DNA of 64,000 nt, taken from NCBI RefSeq assembly GCF_011758805.1, contig NZ_JAANOW010000001.1:2790001-2854000 (forward strand). Reading direction: 5' to 3'. The DNA comes from Mycolicibacterium fluoranthenivorans. Its GTDB lineage: Bacteria > Actinomycetota > Actinomycetes > Mycobacteriales > Mycobacteriaceae. The notes beneath the pieces are model-generated. The model worked only from the letters and a program-made list of their open reading frames with translations, did not search any database and was not told the DNA's origin. This document shows positions 9,115 through 17,473 of this stretch, piece by piece (position 1 is the first letter of the stretch; each line of letters begins with the position of its first letter). Both the position numbers and the translations under genes were made by a program.

Positions 9115-11601
9115 TTAGGTCCCGATGTTGACCGGCCCGACCCCCCAGATGTCGTCGCAGTACTCCTCGATCGCCCGGTCGGAGGAGAACTTGCCGCTGC
9201 GGGCGGTGTTCAGGATCGACATGCGCGACCACGCATCGCGGTCCTGCCACGCGGCACTCACGCGGTCCTGGCACTCGACATAGGAGGCGTAGTCCGCGAG
9301 CACCAGGAAGGGGTCGTCGTAGCGCAGGTTGTCGATCAGTGGGCGGAACACCTCGGTGTCGCCGTGCGAGAAGTGGCCGCCGGCAATGAGATCGAGGACC
9401 GCCGCCAGTTCAGGGTTGGCCGCGACGTAATCCGACGGCCGGTAGCCGTCGCGCTTGAGTGCCTCGACCTCGTCCACGGTGAGCCCGAACAGGAAGAAGT
9501 TCTCGGCACCGGCCTCTTCGCGGATCTCGACGTTGGCGCCGTCGAGAGTGCCGATGGTCAACGCCCCGTTCATCATGAACTTCATGTTGCCGGTACCCGA
9601 GGCTTCCTTACCTGCGGTCGAGATCTGCTCGGACAGGTTGGCGGCCGGGTAGATCAGGTGGGCGTTCTGCACGTTGAAGTTGGGCAGGAACACCACTTTC
9701 ATGAAGCGGTTGACCTCGGGATCGAAGTTGACCATGTCGCCGACGGCGGTGATCAGCTTGATGATGCGCTTGGCCAGGAAGTAGCCGGGGGCGGCCTTGC
9801 CGCCGAAGATGTAGGCCCGGGGCGCCATCTCGATGCCGGGGTTCTTCTTGATCCGCAGGTACTGGGTGACGATGTTCAGCACGTTGAGGTGCTGGCGCTT
9901 GTACTCGTGGATGCGTTTGACCTGGATGTCGAACAGCCAGGACGGATCCAGTTCGACGCCGGTCTCGGCGAGCACCAGCTCTGCGAGCCGTGACTTGTTG
10001 GCCCGCTTGACATCTCGCCATTCCGCCCGGAACCCGTCGTCCTCGATGAACGGTTCCAGCCCGCGCAACCGGTCCAGATGGGTCAGCCACCCGTCACCGA
10101 CGGTGCGATCCAGCAGCTGGCGCAGTCCCGGGTTGGACAGCGCCACGAAACGACGCGGTGTCACACCATTGGTCTTGTTCGAGAAGCGTTCCGGCCACAG
10201 CTCGTAGAAGTCTTTGAGGACGCTGTCCTTCAGCAGTTCGGAGTGCAGCGCGGCGACACCGTTGATCGCGTGGCTGCCGACGGTGGCTAGGTAGGCCATC
10301 CGCACGGTCTTGCCGCCCTCTTCGCCGATCAGCGACATCCGGCGCACCCGGTCCTCGTCACCGGGGAACTTGGCGCGCACCTCGTCCAGGAAGCGGCTGT
10401 TGATCTCGTAGATGATCTCCAGGTGCCGGGGCAGGCTCTCACCGAAGATCTCCAGCGACCACTTCTCCAGGGCCTCCGGCAGCAGCGTGTGGTTGGTGTA
10501 GCCGAAGGTGGCCACGGTGATGTCCCAGGCCGTGTTCCAGTCCAGCCGGCGTTCGTCGACCAGCAGGCGCATGAGCTCGGCGACACCGATCGAGGGGTGA
10601 GTGTCGTTGAGCTGGATGGCAAACCGCTCGGGTAGCTCCAAAATGGACAGATCAGCCAGGTCGTCGACGATGTGCAGAACGTGCTGCAATGAGCAGGATA
10701 CGAAGAAGTACTGCTGCAGCAGCCGCAGTCGCTTGCCCGCCTCGGGTTCGTCGTTCGGGTAGAGCACCTTGGTGACGGTCTCGGAGGTGACCTCCTCCTC
10801 GACGGCCTTGTAGTAGTCGCCGGTGTTGAACGCCTCCAGCGCGAACTCGTGCACCGCCCGTGCGCTCCACAGAGTGAGCACATTGCACGTCTTGACCCCG
10901 TAGCCCTGGATCGGGGTGTCGTAGGCGACACCCTTGATGACTCGGGCGGGCACCCAGCGGATCCGGGACACGCCGGCGTCGTCGGTGTAGTGCTCGGTGT
11001 GACCTTCCCAGTTGACCAGGTAGTTCACATCGGGCTTGGCGATCTCCCAGGGATTTCCGTTGTCCAGCCAGTTGTCGGTCTTCTCGACCTGCCAGCCGTC
11101 CTGGATCTCCTGGTCGAAGATGCCGAACTCATAGCGGATGCCGTACCCGATCGCGGGGCGCGCCAGCGTCGCCAGCGAATCCAGATAGCAGGCCGCCAGT
11201 CGGCCGAGGCCGCCGTTGCCCAGGCCGGGTTCCTCCTCGCATGCCAGCACCTCGTCGAGGTCCTGGCCGAGTTCGGCCAGCGCGGCGCGGGCGGCCTGCT
11301 CGATGCCGAGGTTGAGCAGGTTGGCGCCCAGTTGCGGTCCCATCAGGAATTCCGCGGACAGGTAGCAGGTGAGCTTGCTGCCGAGATCAAGTGAGGTCTG
11401 GGTGGAAGCGACGCGGTTGTCCTGCATGCGGTCCCGGACGGCGAGCGCCAGCGCCCGGTAGTAGTGCTCGGGGCGCAGGGCGGCGGCGGGACGACCGATC
11501 GAGTACCGCACGTGGTCGATGATGGCCCGGCGCAGGGCGTCGGAGGACAGGCCGGTGCGGGCACGCTCGGCGTTCGGGGAAGGCACATCGAGATCGGTCA
11601 T
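9115..11601 (-). CDS. glgP: Glycogen phosphorylase
   Basis: An 828-residue pyridoxal-phosphate-dependent alpha-glucan phosphorylase, releasing glucose 1-phosphate from glycogen or maltodextrins. The cofactor lysine is K674 in EASGTGNMKF, followed by GALTIGTLDGANVE. Other family segments are ACYLDSLATLARPAIGYGIR and the KRIHEYKRQHLN stretch. ATG at 11601 (MTDLDVPSPN) is preceded by CAGACT and 6 nt, compatible with a leaderless start; the in-frame upstream extension to 11829 is antisense to the divergent kinase gene. It probably forms an operon with xfp. Confidence 0.95.
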   Translation of the reverse strand: MTDLDVPSPNAERARTGLSSDALRRAIIDHVRYSIGRPAAALRPEHYYRALALAVRDRMQDNRVASTQTSLDLGSKLTCYLSAEFLMGPQLGANLLNLGIEQAARAALAELGQDLDEVLACEEEPGLGNGGLGRLAACYLDSLATLARPAIGYGIRYEFGIFDQEIQDGWQVEKTDNWLDNGNPWEIAKPDVNYLVNWEGHTEHYTDDAGVSRIRWVPARVIKGVAYDTPIQGYGVKTCNVLTLWSARAVHEFALEAFNTGDYYKAVEEEVTSETVTKVLYPNDEPEAGKRLRLLQQYFFVSCSLQHVLHIVDDLADLSILELPERFAIQLNDTHPSIGVAELMRLLVDERRLDWNTAWDITVATFGYTNHTLLPEALEKWSLEIFGESLPRHLEIIYEINSRFLDEVRAKFPGDEDRVRRMSLIGEEGGKTVRMAYLATVGSHAINGVAALHSELLKDSVLKDFYELWPERFSNKTNGVTPRRFVALSNPGLRQLLDRTVGDGWLTHLDRLRGLEPFIEDDGFRAEWRDVKRANKSRLAELVLAETGVELDPSWLFDIQVKRIHEYKRQHLNVLNIVTQYLRIKKNPGIEMAPRAYIFGGKAAPGYFLAKRIIKLITAVGDMVNFDPEVNRFMKVVFLPNFNVQNAHLIYPAANLSEQISTAGKEASGTGNMKFMMNGALTIGTLDGANVEIREEAGAENFFLFGLTVDEVEALKRDGYRPSDYVAANPELAAVLDLIAGGHFSHGDTEVFRPLIDNLRYDDPFLVLADYASYVECQDRVSAAWQDRDAWSRMSILNTARSGKFSSDRAIEEYCDDIWGVGPVNIGT

Positions 11602-11682
11602 GGGGAAAGTCTGGCAGGGGTGCGTGCACATCGCGCGCGCAATGAGCGTCGGACGGGTGAACGGATATGAGACGCTGCGGGC
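11602..11682. promoter_or_regulatory. Divergent promoter region, glgP versus kinase gene
   Basis: An 81-bp gap holds the 5' ends of both divergent genes. Both starts are preceded by A/T-poor -10-like hexamers at 6-nt spacing (CAGACT for glgP, GACGCT at 11671-11676 for the kinase). No clear Shine-Dalgarno or palindrome is visible. Confidence 0.3.
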
Positions 11683-12735
11683 ATGTCCGGTGTACCCGAG
11701 CTGGTCGACGTGTTGCCCCAGCACCGCATCGATGAGGCCGCACTGGGCCGGTACCTGCGGGCACACGGGATCGACGGGCCGGTGGAAATCCGCCAGTTCC
11801 AGGGCGGCCAGAGCAATCCCACCTTCCATTTGCGCACGGGCGCAGGAGAATTCGTGCTACGTAAGAAGCCGCCGGGGGTGCTGTTGCCGCGCGCGCACGA
11901 TGTCGGCCGTGAGCACCGGGTGATGGCGGCGCTGGCCGGCTCCGGCGTGCCGGTACCGGTGATGCGGCTGATGTGTGAGGACGCCGAGGTCCTCGGCACG
12001 CCGTTTTTCGTAATGGACCACGTGCCCGGCCGGGTGTTCCCGGACCGGGTGTTGCGCGACGGCACCCCGGCCGAACGGGCCGCGGTTTACCAGGATCTGG
12101 CCCGCGTGCTGGCCCGGTTGCACAGCGTGGACTGGCGCGGGGCCGGGCTGGGGGACTTCGGCAGGCCCGACGGCTACCTGGCGCGTCAGGTGGCGCTGTG
12201 GACGCGATCGTGGGCGGCGGTCAAGGTCGAGGAATGCCAGGACATGGAGCGGCTGGCGGCCTGGCTACCCGAGCATCTACCGGCCGACGACCGGGCCACC
12301 ATCGCGCACGGGGATTACCGACTGGGCAACGTCCTGATCCATCCGACCGAGCCGCGCATCGTGGCGGTGCTGGACTGGGAGCTGGCCACCATCGGCCACC
12401 CGCTCGCCGATCTGGGCTATGCCGCCATGACCTACCACCTGCCCGGTGATGCCGACCCGTTGATGGGGGTGGCCGGCGAGGATCTCGCCGGGACCGGTAT
12501 CCCCACCCAGGACGAGTTCGTGGCGAGCTACTGCCGGCACGCCGGTGTGGAGGTGCCCGCGGACCTGGACAGCTATGTCGTCTTCTCGATGTTCCGGCTG
12601 GCGTCGATCGTGGCCGGAGTGTGGAAACGCGGGCTGGACGGTAACGCGTCCGACTCCCGGGCCGGTACCGACCTGTTTCGGGACCGGTATCGGGGCCTGG
12701 CCCGACGAGCATGGGCGCTGGCCGGCGGACTGTGA
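11683..12735 (+). CDS. APH-fold phosphotransferase, ACAD10/11 kinase-domain type
   Basis: A 350-residue kinase-like protein of the aminoglycoside phosphotransferase fold. It has a nucleotide-loop-like GGQSNPT (41-47), a lysine pair in FVLRKKP (61-62), catalytic loop HGDYRLGN (Asp211, Asn216) and metal-binding DWE (from 231) followed by [11 protein letters not shown]. Members beside acyl-CoA dehydrogenases phosphorylate hydroxyl groups of hydroxyacyl-CoA, as in mammalian ACAD11 and the Pseudomonas levulinate pathway. Here two acyl-CoA dehydrogenase subunits and a crotonase follow on the same strand, so a role in fatty or hydroxy-acid breakdown is more likely than antibiotic resistance. The substrate is inferred, not shown. 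Confidence 0.85.
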   Translation: MSGVPELVDVLPQHRIDEAALGRYLRAHGIDGPVEIRQFQGGQSNPTFHLRTGAGEFVLRKKPPGVLLPRAHDVGREHRVMAALAGSGVPVPVMRLMCEDAEVLGTPFFVMDHVPGRVFPDRVLRDGTPAERAAVYQDLARVLARLHSVDWRGAGLGDFGRPDGYLARQVALWTRSWAAVKVEECQDMERLAAWLPEHLPADDRATIAHGDYRLGNVLIHPTEPRIVAVLDWELATIGHPLADLGYAAMTYHLPGDADPLMGVAGEDLAGTGIPTQDEFVASYCRHAGVEVPADLDSYVVFSMFRLASIVAGVWKRGLDGNASDSRAGTDLFRDRYRGLARRAWALAGGL

Positions 12736-12771
12736 AATCGGCCCGTCCGGTAGTAAAGTTCTGACCGAATG

Positions 12772-12784
12772 AGAATTACATTCT
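12772..12784. promoter_or_regulatory. Inverted-repeat operator candidate upstream of fadE pair
   Basis: AGAAT-TAC-ATTCT is a perfect 5-3-5 inverted repeat in an A/T-rich island unlike the surrounding sequence. It covers about -35 to -23 relative to a start at 12807, where a TetR-type repressor would block transcription. No candidate regulator gene is adjacent. Confidence 0.5.
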
Positions 12785-12794
12785 TCAAAACGGA

Positions 12795-12800
12795 TAGGGT
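12795..12800 (+). promoter_or_regulatory. -10 box for leaderless fadE transcript
   Basis: TAGGGT fits the mycobacterial TANNNT -10 consensus and is followed by 6 nt and the ATG at 12807. That spacing puts the transcription start on the start codon. No Shine-Dalgarno sequence is present. Confidence 0.5.
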
Positions 12801-12806
12801 CCTCTC

Positions 12807-13691
12807 ATGGATGTTCGGCTCACCGGTGAGCAGCAACAGCTCCGGGATGCGGCCGCCAAACTCGCCGACGATCTCGGCCCGGGTGCGGTCGGCGAGTTGG
12901 ATGACACCGAGCGGGTGGCGCGGCTGGAGAAGACCGTCGCTGCCACCGGCTGGCGCTCGCTGCGCTCCGACGGCGCCTCGGGTGTGGAGGTCGCGCTGGT
13001 CGCCGAGGAGTTCGGCCGCAGGCTGGTCGATGTGCCGTTTCTCGGGCCGGTGCTCGCCGACGATCTCGGGCAGGACGCGGCGACGATCGTCTTCGGCGCG
13101 CACGCGCCCGATGCACGCGGCCTGAACCGCGGTGTGGTGCTCGACGGCGTAGCGGTCGGCGCCGTCGCGCTGGGCGAACCCACCCCCGGGGTGGACCTGA
13201 CCCGTTGGCAGGCGCCGGCCGGCGAGGTCAGCCCGGCCGGTGCCCTCGATACCGCGTCGGCGCAGCGCGCCCAGGCGCTGGCGCTGGTGGTGACCGCGGC
13301 GGACATCCTCGGCGCGGCGCGCGGTGCCTTCGACCTGGCCTGCGACTACGCCAAGGTGCGCGAGCAGTATGGCAAGGCGATCGGCTCCTATCAGGCCGTC
13401 GCGCACCTGCTCGCCGAAAGCCTGGTCCTCCTCGAGGGCTCGACCAGCATCCTGCGCTACGCGGCCTGGGCGGTCGACGAGGAGGATCCGGACGTCGCGC
13501 TGCAGGCCGCCCGGGTGGCCAAGGTGTACTGCGCGAAATCCGCACACACCGTGTGCGAAACCGCCATCCAGGTCCACGGCGGTATCGGCAACACCTGGGA
13601 ATGCCTGGCGCACGTGTACCTGCGCCGGGTGCTGGTGTCCACCGGTCTGTGGTCGGTGTCGTTGAAGGAGATCTCCGTTGGACTTTCGTGA
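12807..13691 (+). CDS. Acyl-CoA dehydrogenase-like subunit (short, FadE type)
   Basis: A 294-residue acyl-CoA dehydrogenase-fold protein, about 90 residues shorter than a standard subunit. The middle beta-domain is reduced and the usual SEPGAGSD flavin segment is missing, while the C-terminal helical part is conserved (CDYAKVREQYGKAIGSYQAV, ETAIQVHGGIGNTWE). Such short partners pair with a full-length FadE in alpha2beta2 mycobacterial enzymes (for example cholesterol side-chain ChsE complexes). The next gene overlaps its 3' end by 14 nt, supporting a complex. A probable operator and leaderless -10 precede it. Confidence 0.85.
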   Translation: MDVRLTGEQQQLRDAAAKLADDLGPGAVGELDDTERVARLEKTVAATGWRSLRSDGASGVEVALVAEEFGRRLVDVPFLGPVLADDLGQDAATIVFGAHAPDARGLNRGVVLDGVAVGAVALGEPTPGVDLTRWQAPAGEVSPAGALDTASAQRAQALALVVTAADILGAARGAFDLACDYAKVREQYGKAIGSYQAVAHLLAESLVLLEGSTSILRYAAWAVDEEDPDVALQAARVAKVYCAKSAHTVCETAIQVHGGIGNTWECLAHVYLRRVLVSTGLWSVSLKEISVGLS

Positions 13692-14760
13692 CTCCGAACC
13701 CGAAGCCGCCTTCCGTGGGCGGCTGCGGGCCTGGCTCGCCGAACAGGCCCCGACCTTCCCCAAAACAACCGAGGAATACTGGGCCCGGCAGGGGGAGTGG
13801 CACCAATCCCTGCACACCGCAGGGTTTTTCGGAGCAACCTGGCCCAAGGAGTTCGGCGGGCTGGAACTGCCCCCGGTGTACGACGTCATCGTGGACGAAG
13901 AACTGGCCCGCGCCGGGGCCCCGCCCCGGCCCAGCCTCGGCTACCTGGTGACCGGGTTGGGCCGGCACGCGAGTAAGGAAGTGCAGCAGCGTTTCCTGCC
14001 CGGCATGATCGACGGCACGCAGCGTTGGTGCCAGGGCTTCTCCGAGCCCGGCGCCGGCTCCGACCTCGCCTCGCTGACCACCACGGCCACTCTGGACGGC
14101 GATGAGTACGTCATCAACGGTCACAAGATCTGGACCAGCTACTCCGACGTCGCCGACTGGTGCCTGCTGCTGGCCCGCACCGACAAGTCCGTGCCGCGGC
14201 ACAAAGGCATCTCGGCGTTCCTGGTCTCCATGCACCAACCCGGTATCGAGCAACGGCCGCTGAAGATGATCAACGGGGTCAGCAACGAATTCGGCCAGGT
14301 GCTGTTCGACGGTGCGCGGGTGCCGGCCAGTCAGATGGTCGGCAACCCGGGTGACGGCTGGGCACTGGCGATGACCGTCGTCGGCCACGAACGTGAGCCG
14401 TCCACGCTGGGTTACGCCGCGCGCTACGAGAAGACGGTGAACCAGCTGGCCCGCCGCGGCGCGCCGAGTGACGAATTGGCTTGGGCCACAGTGCAGGTGC
14501 AGGTGCTGCGGCAGCACGTGCGCCGGCGACTGTCCGAGCAGCTCGACGGGATCTCGCACGGCCCCGAAGGATCCATCGACAAACTGTTGATGACCTGGGT
14601 CGAGCAGTCCGTCGGGCATGCGGTGCTGGCCCAGACCGGCACCGCCGACCCCGACCTGTTCAGCACCTACCTCTACAGCCGGTCCCAGAGCGTCATGGGC
14701 GGCACCTCACAGATCCAGAAGAACATCATCGCTGGCCGAATCCTGAGAATGGCGGTTTGA
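13678..14760 (+). CDS. Acyl-CoA dehydrogenase subunit (FadE type)
   Basis: A 360-residue flavin-dependent acyl-CoA dehydrogenase introducing an alpha,beta double bond. The FAD and substrate segments WCQGFSEPGAGSDLASL and GHKIWTSYSDVADW, and the terminal SQSVMGGTSQIQKNIIAGRI, are all present. The start is TTG at 13678 with AAGGAG 7 nt upstream, overlapping the previous gene by 14 nt. It probably forms a heteromeric enzyme with that gene. The acyl substrate cannot be read from sequence. Confidence 0.88.
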   Translation: MDFRDSEPEAAFRGRLRAWLAEQAPTFPKTTEEYWARQGEWHQSLHTAGFFGATWPKEFGGLELPPVYDVIVDEELARAGAPPRPSLGYLVTGLGRHASKEVQQRFLPGMIDGTQRWCQGFSEPGAGSDLASLTTTATLDGDEYVINGHKIWTSYSDVADWCLLLARTDKSVPRHKGISAFLVSMHQPGIEQRPLKMINGVSNEFGQVLFDGARVPASQMVGNPGDGWALAMTVVGHEREPSTLGYAARYEKTVNQLARRGAPSDELAWATVQVQVLRQHVRRRLSEQLDGISHGPEGSIDKLLMTWVEQSVGHAVLAQTGTADPDLFSTYLYSRSQSVMGGTSQIQKNIIAGRILRMAV

Positions 14761-14761
14761 C

Positions 14762-15526
14762 ATGTACGACATGCCCGACGAGATCCAGGTCGAGGCCGAC
14801 GGCCCACTGCGCATCATCACGCTGAACCGGCCCGAGGAGCTCAACGCCGTCAACGACGATCTGCACGTCGGCCTGGCGCGGATCTGGAATCGGCTGAGTC
14901 TGGACCCCACCGCTCGAGTCGCCGTGATCACCGGCGCGGGCAAGGCGTTCTCCGCCGGTGGCGATTTCACCTACATCAAAGAGCTCAGCGAGGATGTCGA
15001 GCTGCGCACCAAGACCATCATCGACGGCCGCGAGATCGTGATGGGCATGGTGCGCTGCCGCATCCCGGTGATCGCCGCCGTCAACGGCCCGGCCGTTGGC
15101 CTGGGCTGCAGTGTGGTGGCGTTGAGCGACATCGTCTACATGGGGGAGAAGGCGTTCCTGGCCGACCCGCACGTGCAGGTGGGTCTGGTGGCCGCCGACG
15201 GCGGTCCGCTGGTCTGGCCGATGCAGATGAGCATTCTGCAGGCCAAGGAGTACGCGCTGACCGGTGCCCGGATCCCGGCGCAGAAGGCGGTCGAACTCGG
15301 GCTGGCCAACCATGTGGTCGCCGATCCGCTGGCCGAGGCCCTGGGTGCGGCCACACGCATCCTGGAATTGCCGCAGAAAGCCGTCGAGAGCACCAAGCGC
15401 ATCCTGAACATGCAGCTGGAACATCAGGTCCAGATCACCCTGGACTATGCGACCACGGCCGAGGAACTCACCTTCGGCACCCCAGAGCTCACGGCGAACA
15501 TCGAGCGCCTGCTGCAAAGCAAGTAG
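14762..15526 (+). CDS. Enoyl-CoA hydratase/isomerase family (crotonase) protein
   Basis: A 254-residue crotonase with both oxyanion-hole motifs, AFSAGGDF (62-69) and NGPAVGLG (108-115). At the position of the usual first catalytic glutamate (PExxLG) it has DPHVQVGL, and the second region reads AADGG, so the classic hydratase Glu pair is not conserved and the reaction may differ from simple hydration. It starts 1 nt after the FadE stop, completing a kinase-FadE-FadE-crotonase group likely to act on one acyl-CoA pathway. Confidence 0.85.
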   Translation: MYDMPDEIQVEADGPLRIITLNRPEELNAVNDDLHVGLARIWNRLSLDPTARVAVITGAGKAFSAGGDFTYIKELSEDVELRTKTIIDGREIVMGMVRCRIPVIAAVNGPAVGLGCSVVALSDIVYMGEKAFLADPHVQVGLVAADGGPLVWPMQMSILQAKEYALTGARIPAQKAVELGLANHVVADPLAEALGAATRILELPQKAVESTKRILNMQLEHQVQITLDYATTAEELTFGTPELTANIERLLQSK

Positions 15527-15549
15527 CAGATCACGGCTTTCACGCGCTC

Positions 15550-15555
15550 TATACT
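15550..15555 (+). promoter_or_regulatory. -10 box for leaderless transcript of the secreted Cys-repeat protein
   Basis: TATACT is an excellent -10 hexamer. It ends 6 nt before ATG 15562, placing transcription initiation on the start codon. No ribosome binding site is visible upstream. Confidence 0.6.
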
Positions 15556-15561
15556 CACGCG

Positions 15562-15885
15562 ATGAGCATCAGGGCGTGGCTGGCGGTCGCCGCCGGTGTC
15601 GTGGGGTTGACCGTCGCTCCGATGATGGTGGCGATACCGGCGCACGCCGACGTCTGCGGCAGCGTCGGTGGCCGGCGCGGACACGTCAGCGTCGGCGGCT
15701 GCACCGATATCGCCGGCGCCATCGCGGACTGGGCGCCGCCACCGTCCATGTATGCGCCGCTGCCCGAGGATTTCGAGACGGCCCCGCCGCCTCCGCCCCC
15801 GCCGCCTCCGATCGGGTCGAACGTCAGCGTGTGCGGCAATGTCGGCGGGCCCCGCGGACGGGTCAGCGTGAGCGGCTGTACCTAG
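15562..15885 (+). CDS. Small secreted protein with two 18-residue cysteine repeats
   Basis: A 107-residue exported protein. Residues 1-29 form a signal peptide ending in AHA|D. The mature part contains VCGSVGGRRGHVSVGGCT (31-48) and VCGNVGGPRGRVSVSGCT (90-107), the second forming the exact C-terminus. They are linked by a Trp/Pro-rich segment with a run of ten prolines. Each repeat has two cysteines 15 positions apart (C32/C47, C91/C106), suggesting one disulfide-closed loop per repeat. No known family was recognised. It is transcribed from its own leaderless promoter and ends 3 nt before a convergent gene. Confidence 0.75.
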   Translation: MSIRAWLAVAAGVVGLTVAPMMVAIPAHADVCGSVGGRRGHVSVGGCTDIAGAIADWAPPPSMYAPLPEDFETAPPPPPPPPPIGSNVSVCGNVGGPRGRVSVSGCT

Positions 15886-15888
15886 CGC

Positions 15889-16362
15889 TCACACCGCGGA
15901 CAGGTACCGGTTGGTGATGATCCGTTGCGCCACAGCGGTGATCGGTGCGCCGAGCCGGCTCCACCAGGTGCCGTGCCGCGAGAATGCGATGACCTCCGCG
16001 TAGACGGTGTCGGTGGTGGGGTCGTAGCGCACGGTGAACAGTTCCTCGCCGGATTCCGGATGCCCGGGCAGCGTGCCATAGGCGAACCCGCGGCGGTCGT
16101 CTTCCGCCAGCACGTACACCACCCGGCACGGCGCGCGCAGCGGGCCGAATCCGACCACCACCTCGCTGCCCACCGCCGCGATATCGCCGTCGGCCCGCAC
16201 CAGCACCCCGGCGCCGCGCTGCATACCCCAGTGCATGACCGCGTCGGCGGCGGCCTCGAAGCGCGCGCGCCCGTTCCCGATCGGCGCCACCGCGTGCACA
16301 TGGTGATACCCGGCAGGCAGCGGGCCGTTGGTCGCGCCGACTTCGGGATAGGTCAGGTCCAC
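15889..16362 (-). CDS. DUF1990 family protein
   Basis: A 157-residue protein with the DUF1990 opening TYPEVGATNGPLPAGYHHVH and the later segments AYGTLPGHPESGEELFTVRY and IAFSRHGTWWSRLGAP. The family has a helix-grip-like fold and no firmly established activity. GTG at 16362 is the start; GATAGT (16369-16374, minus strand) lies 6 nt upstream of it, compatible with leaderless transcription. It converges with the secreted-protein gene and sits next to a GlxA-type regulator that reads in the same direction. Confidence 0.8.
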   Translation of the reverse strand: MDLTYPEVGATNGPLPAGYHHVHAVAPIGNGRARFEAAADAVMHWGMQRGAGVLVRADGDIAAVGSEVVVGFGPLRAPCRVVYVLAEDDRRGFAYGTLPGHPESGEELFTVRYDPTTDTVYAEVIAFSRHGTWWSRLGAPITAVAQRIITNRYLSAV

Positions 16363-16378
16363 CGGTTCACTATCGCAG

Positions 16379-17371
16379 TCAGGACGGCTGGTCGGGTGAC
16401 ACCTGAGCCGTGCGGAACCTGTCGCGATATGCCTTCGGGGACAACCCCAACTGGGTGACGAACACCCGGCGCAGCGTTTCGGCGCTGCCGAAGCCGGCGA
16501 TCTGCGCCGCGTCGGCCACGCTGTGCCCCGCGTCGAGCGCGCCCCGTGCGGTGTCGATGCGGACCTTCTCCACGTACCGGGCCGGCGTGGTGCCCAGCTC
16601 GGTGTGAAACAGCCGGGTCAGCTGGCGGGTGCTCAACGCCGCCACCGCGGCAAGGCGTTTCACGCTGTGGTCGGCACCCGGATCGGCGGCGATGGCGGCG
16701 GTGACCGCCCGCAGCGCCGATTCCTGCGGCGGGTCGGCCTCCACCAGTGCGGAGAACTGCGACTGGCCGCCCGCGCGTTTGAGATACACCACCAGGGAGC
16801 GCGCCACCGAACGCACCAGCTCGGCACCGTGGTCCTGCTCGACCAGCGCCAGCGCCAGATCGATACCCGCCGTGACACCTGCCGACGTGTAGACGTCCCC
16901 GTCACGGACGAAGATGGCATCCGGTTCCACACCGATCTGCGGGAACGCGTGGGCGAGCAGGGTGACGTGGCGCCAGTGGGTGGTGGCCCGCCGGCCGTCC
17001 AGCAGTCCCGCGGTGGCCAGGATGAACGCGCCGGTACAGATGGACGCCAGCCGGCCGGTGCGCGGCGGTACCTCGCGCACCGCATCGACGAGCGCGGGAT
17101 CGATCGCGCGGGCGGTGAGGTTGTCGCCACCGGCGACCAGCACCGTGTCGGCGGATTCGACGTCCGCGAGCCGGTCGGTGACCGCGAACGGGGTACCGAT
17201 GGACGTGGTGACATCGCGCCCGTCGGGTGAGGCGATTCGCAGCCGATACCGCGCCCCGAACCTGTTGGCTTCGGCGAAGACCTCGGCCGGGCCCGCGACG
17301 TCGAGCAGCTTCACGCCGTCGAAGACGACGATGACCATCTCCCGCGCTGCCACCTGCCCATTGTGTCGCAT
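16379..17371 (-). CDS. GlxA-type transcriptional regulator (DJ-1/PfpI plus AraC domain)
   Basis: A 330-residue regulator with an N-terminal DJ-1/PfpI sensor domain (MVIVVFDGVKLLDVAGPAEV; nucleophile-elbow Cys112 in SICTGAFILA) and a C-terminal AraC/XylS double helix-turn-helix (SVKRLAAVAALSTRQLTRLF; SVADAAQIAGFGSAETLRRV). ATG at 17371 was chosen because homology begins just after it; the open frame upstream to 17587 is antisense to the HD gene. It is divergent from the HD-domain hydrolase gene, its most likely target. The ligand is unknown. Confidence 0.9.
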   Translation of the reverse strand: MRHNGQVAAREMVIVVFDGVKLLDVAGPAEVFAEANRFGARYRLRIASPDGRDVTTSIGTPFAVTDRLADVESADTVLVAGGDNLTARAIDPALVDAVREVPPRTGRLASICTGAFILATAGLLDGRRATTHWRHVTLLAHAFPQIGVEPDAIFVRDGDVYTSAGVTAGIDLALALVEQDHGAELVRSVARSLVVYLKRAGGQSQFSALVEADPPQESALRAVTAAIAADPGADHSVKRLAAVAALSTRQLTRLFHTELGTTPARYVEKVRIDTARGALDAGHSVADAAQIAGFGSAETLRRVFVTQLGLSPKAYRDRFRTAQVSPDQPS

Positions 17372-17473
17372 TCTGTGGGAAAGACGGCCGCTGCGCCATA
17401 CCGCGTGCCCGGCGTCCGGATCGAGACTGGTGTCAGCAAGCCAAAAGGACCTGCAGAACAAGGAGATTCGATC

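Noticed and set aside
7933..9993. 686-codon open frame on the plus strand across xfp and glgP
   Set aside because: It lies wholly antisense to two well-supported enzyme genes, shows no domain and is explained by high GC bias reducing stop codons.
11683..12735. Aminoglycoside resistance gene
   Set aside because: The fold is APH-like, but the closest pattern and gene context are the ACAD10/11-type kinases linked to acyl-CoA dehydrogenases.
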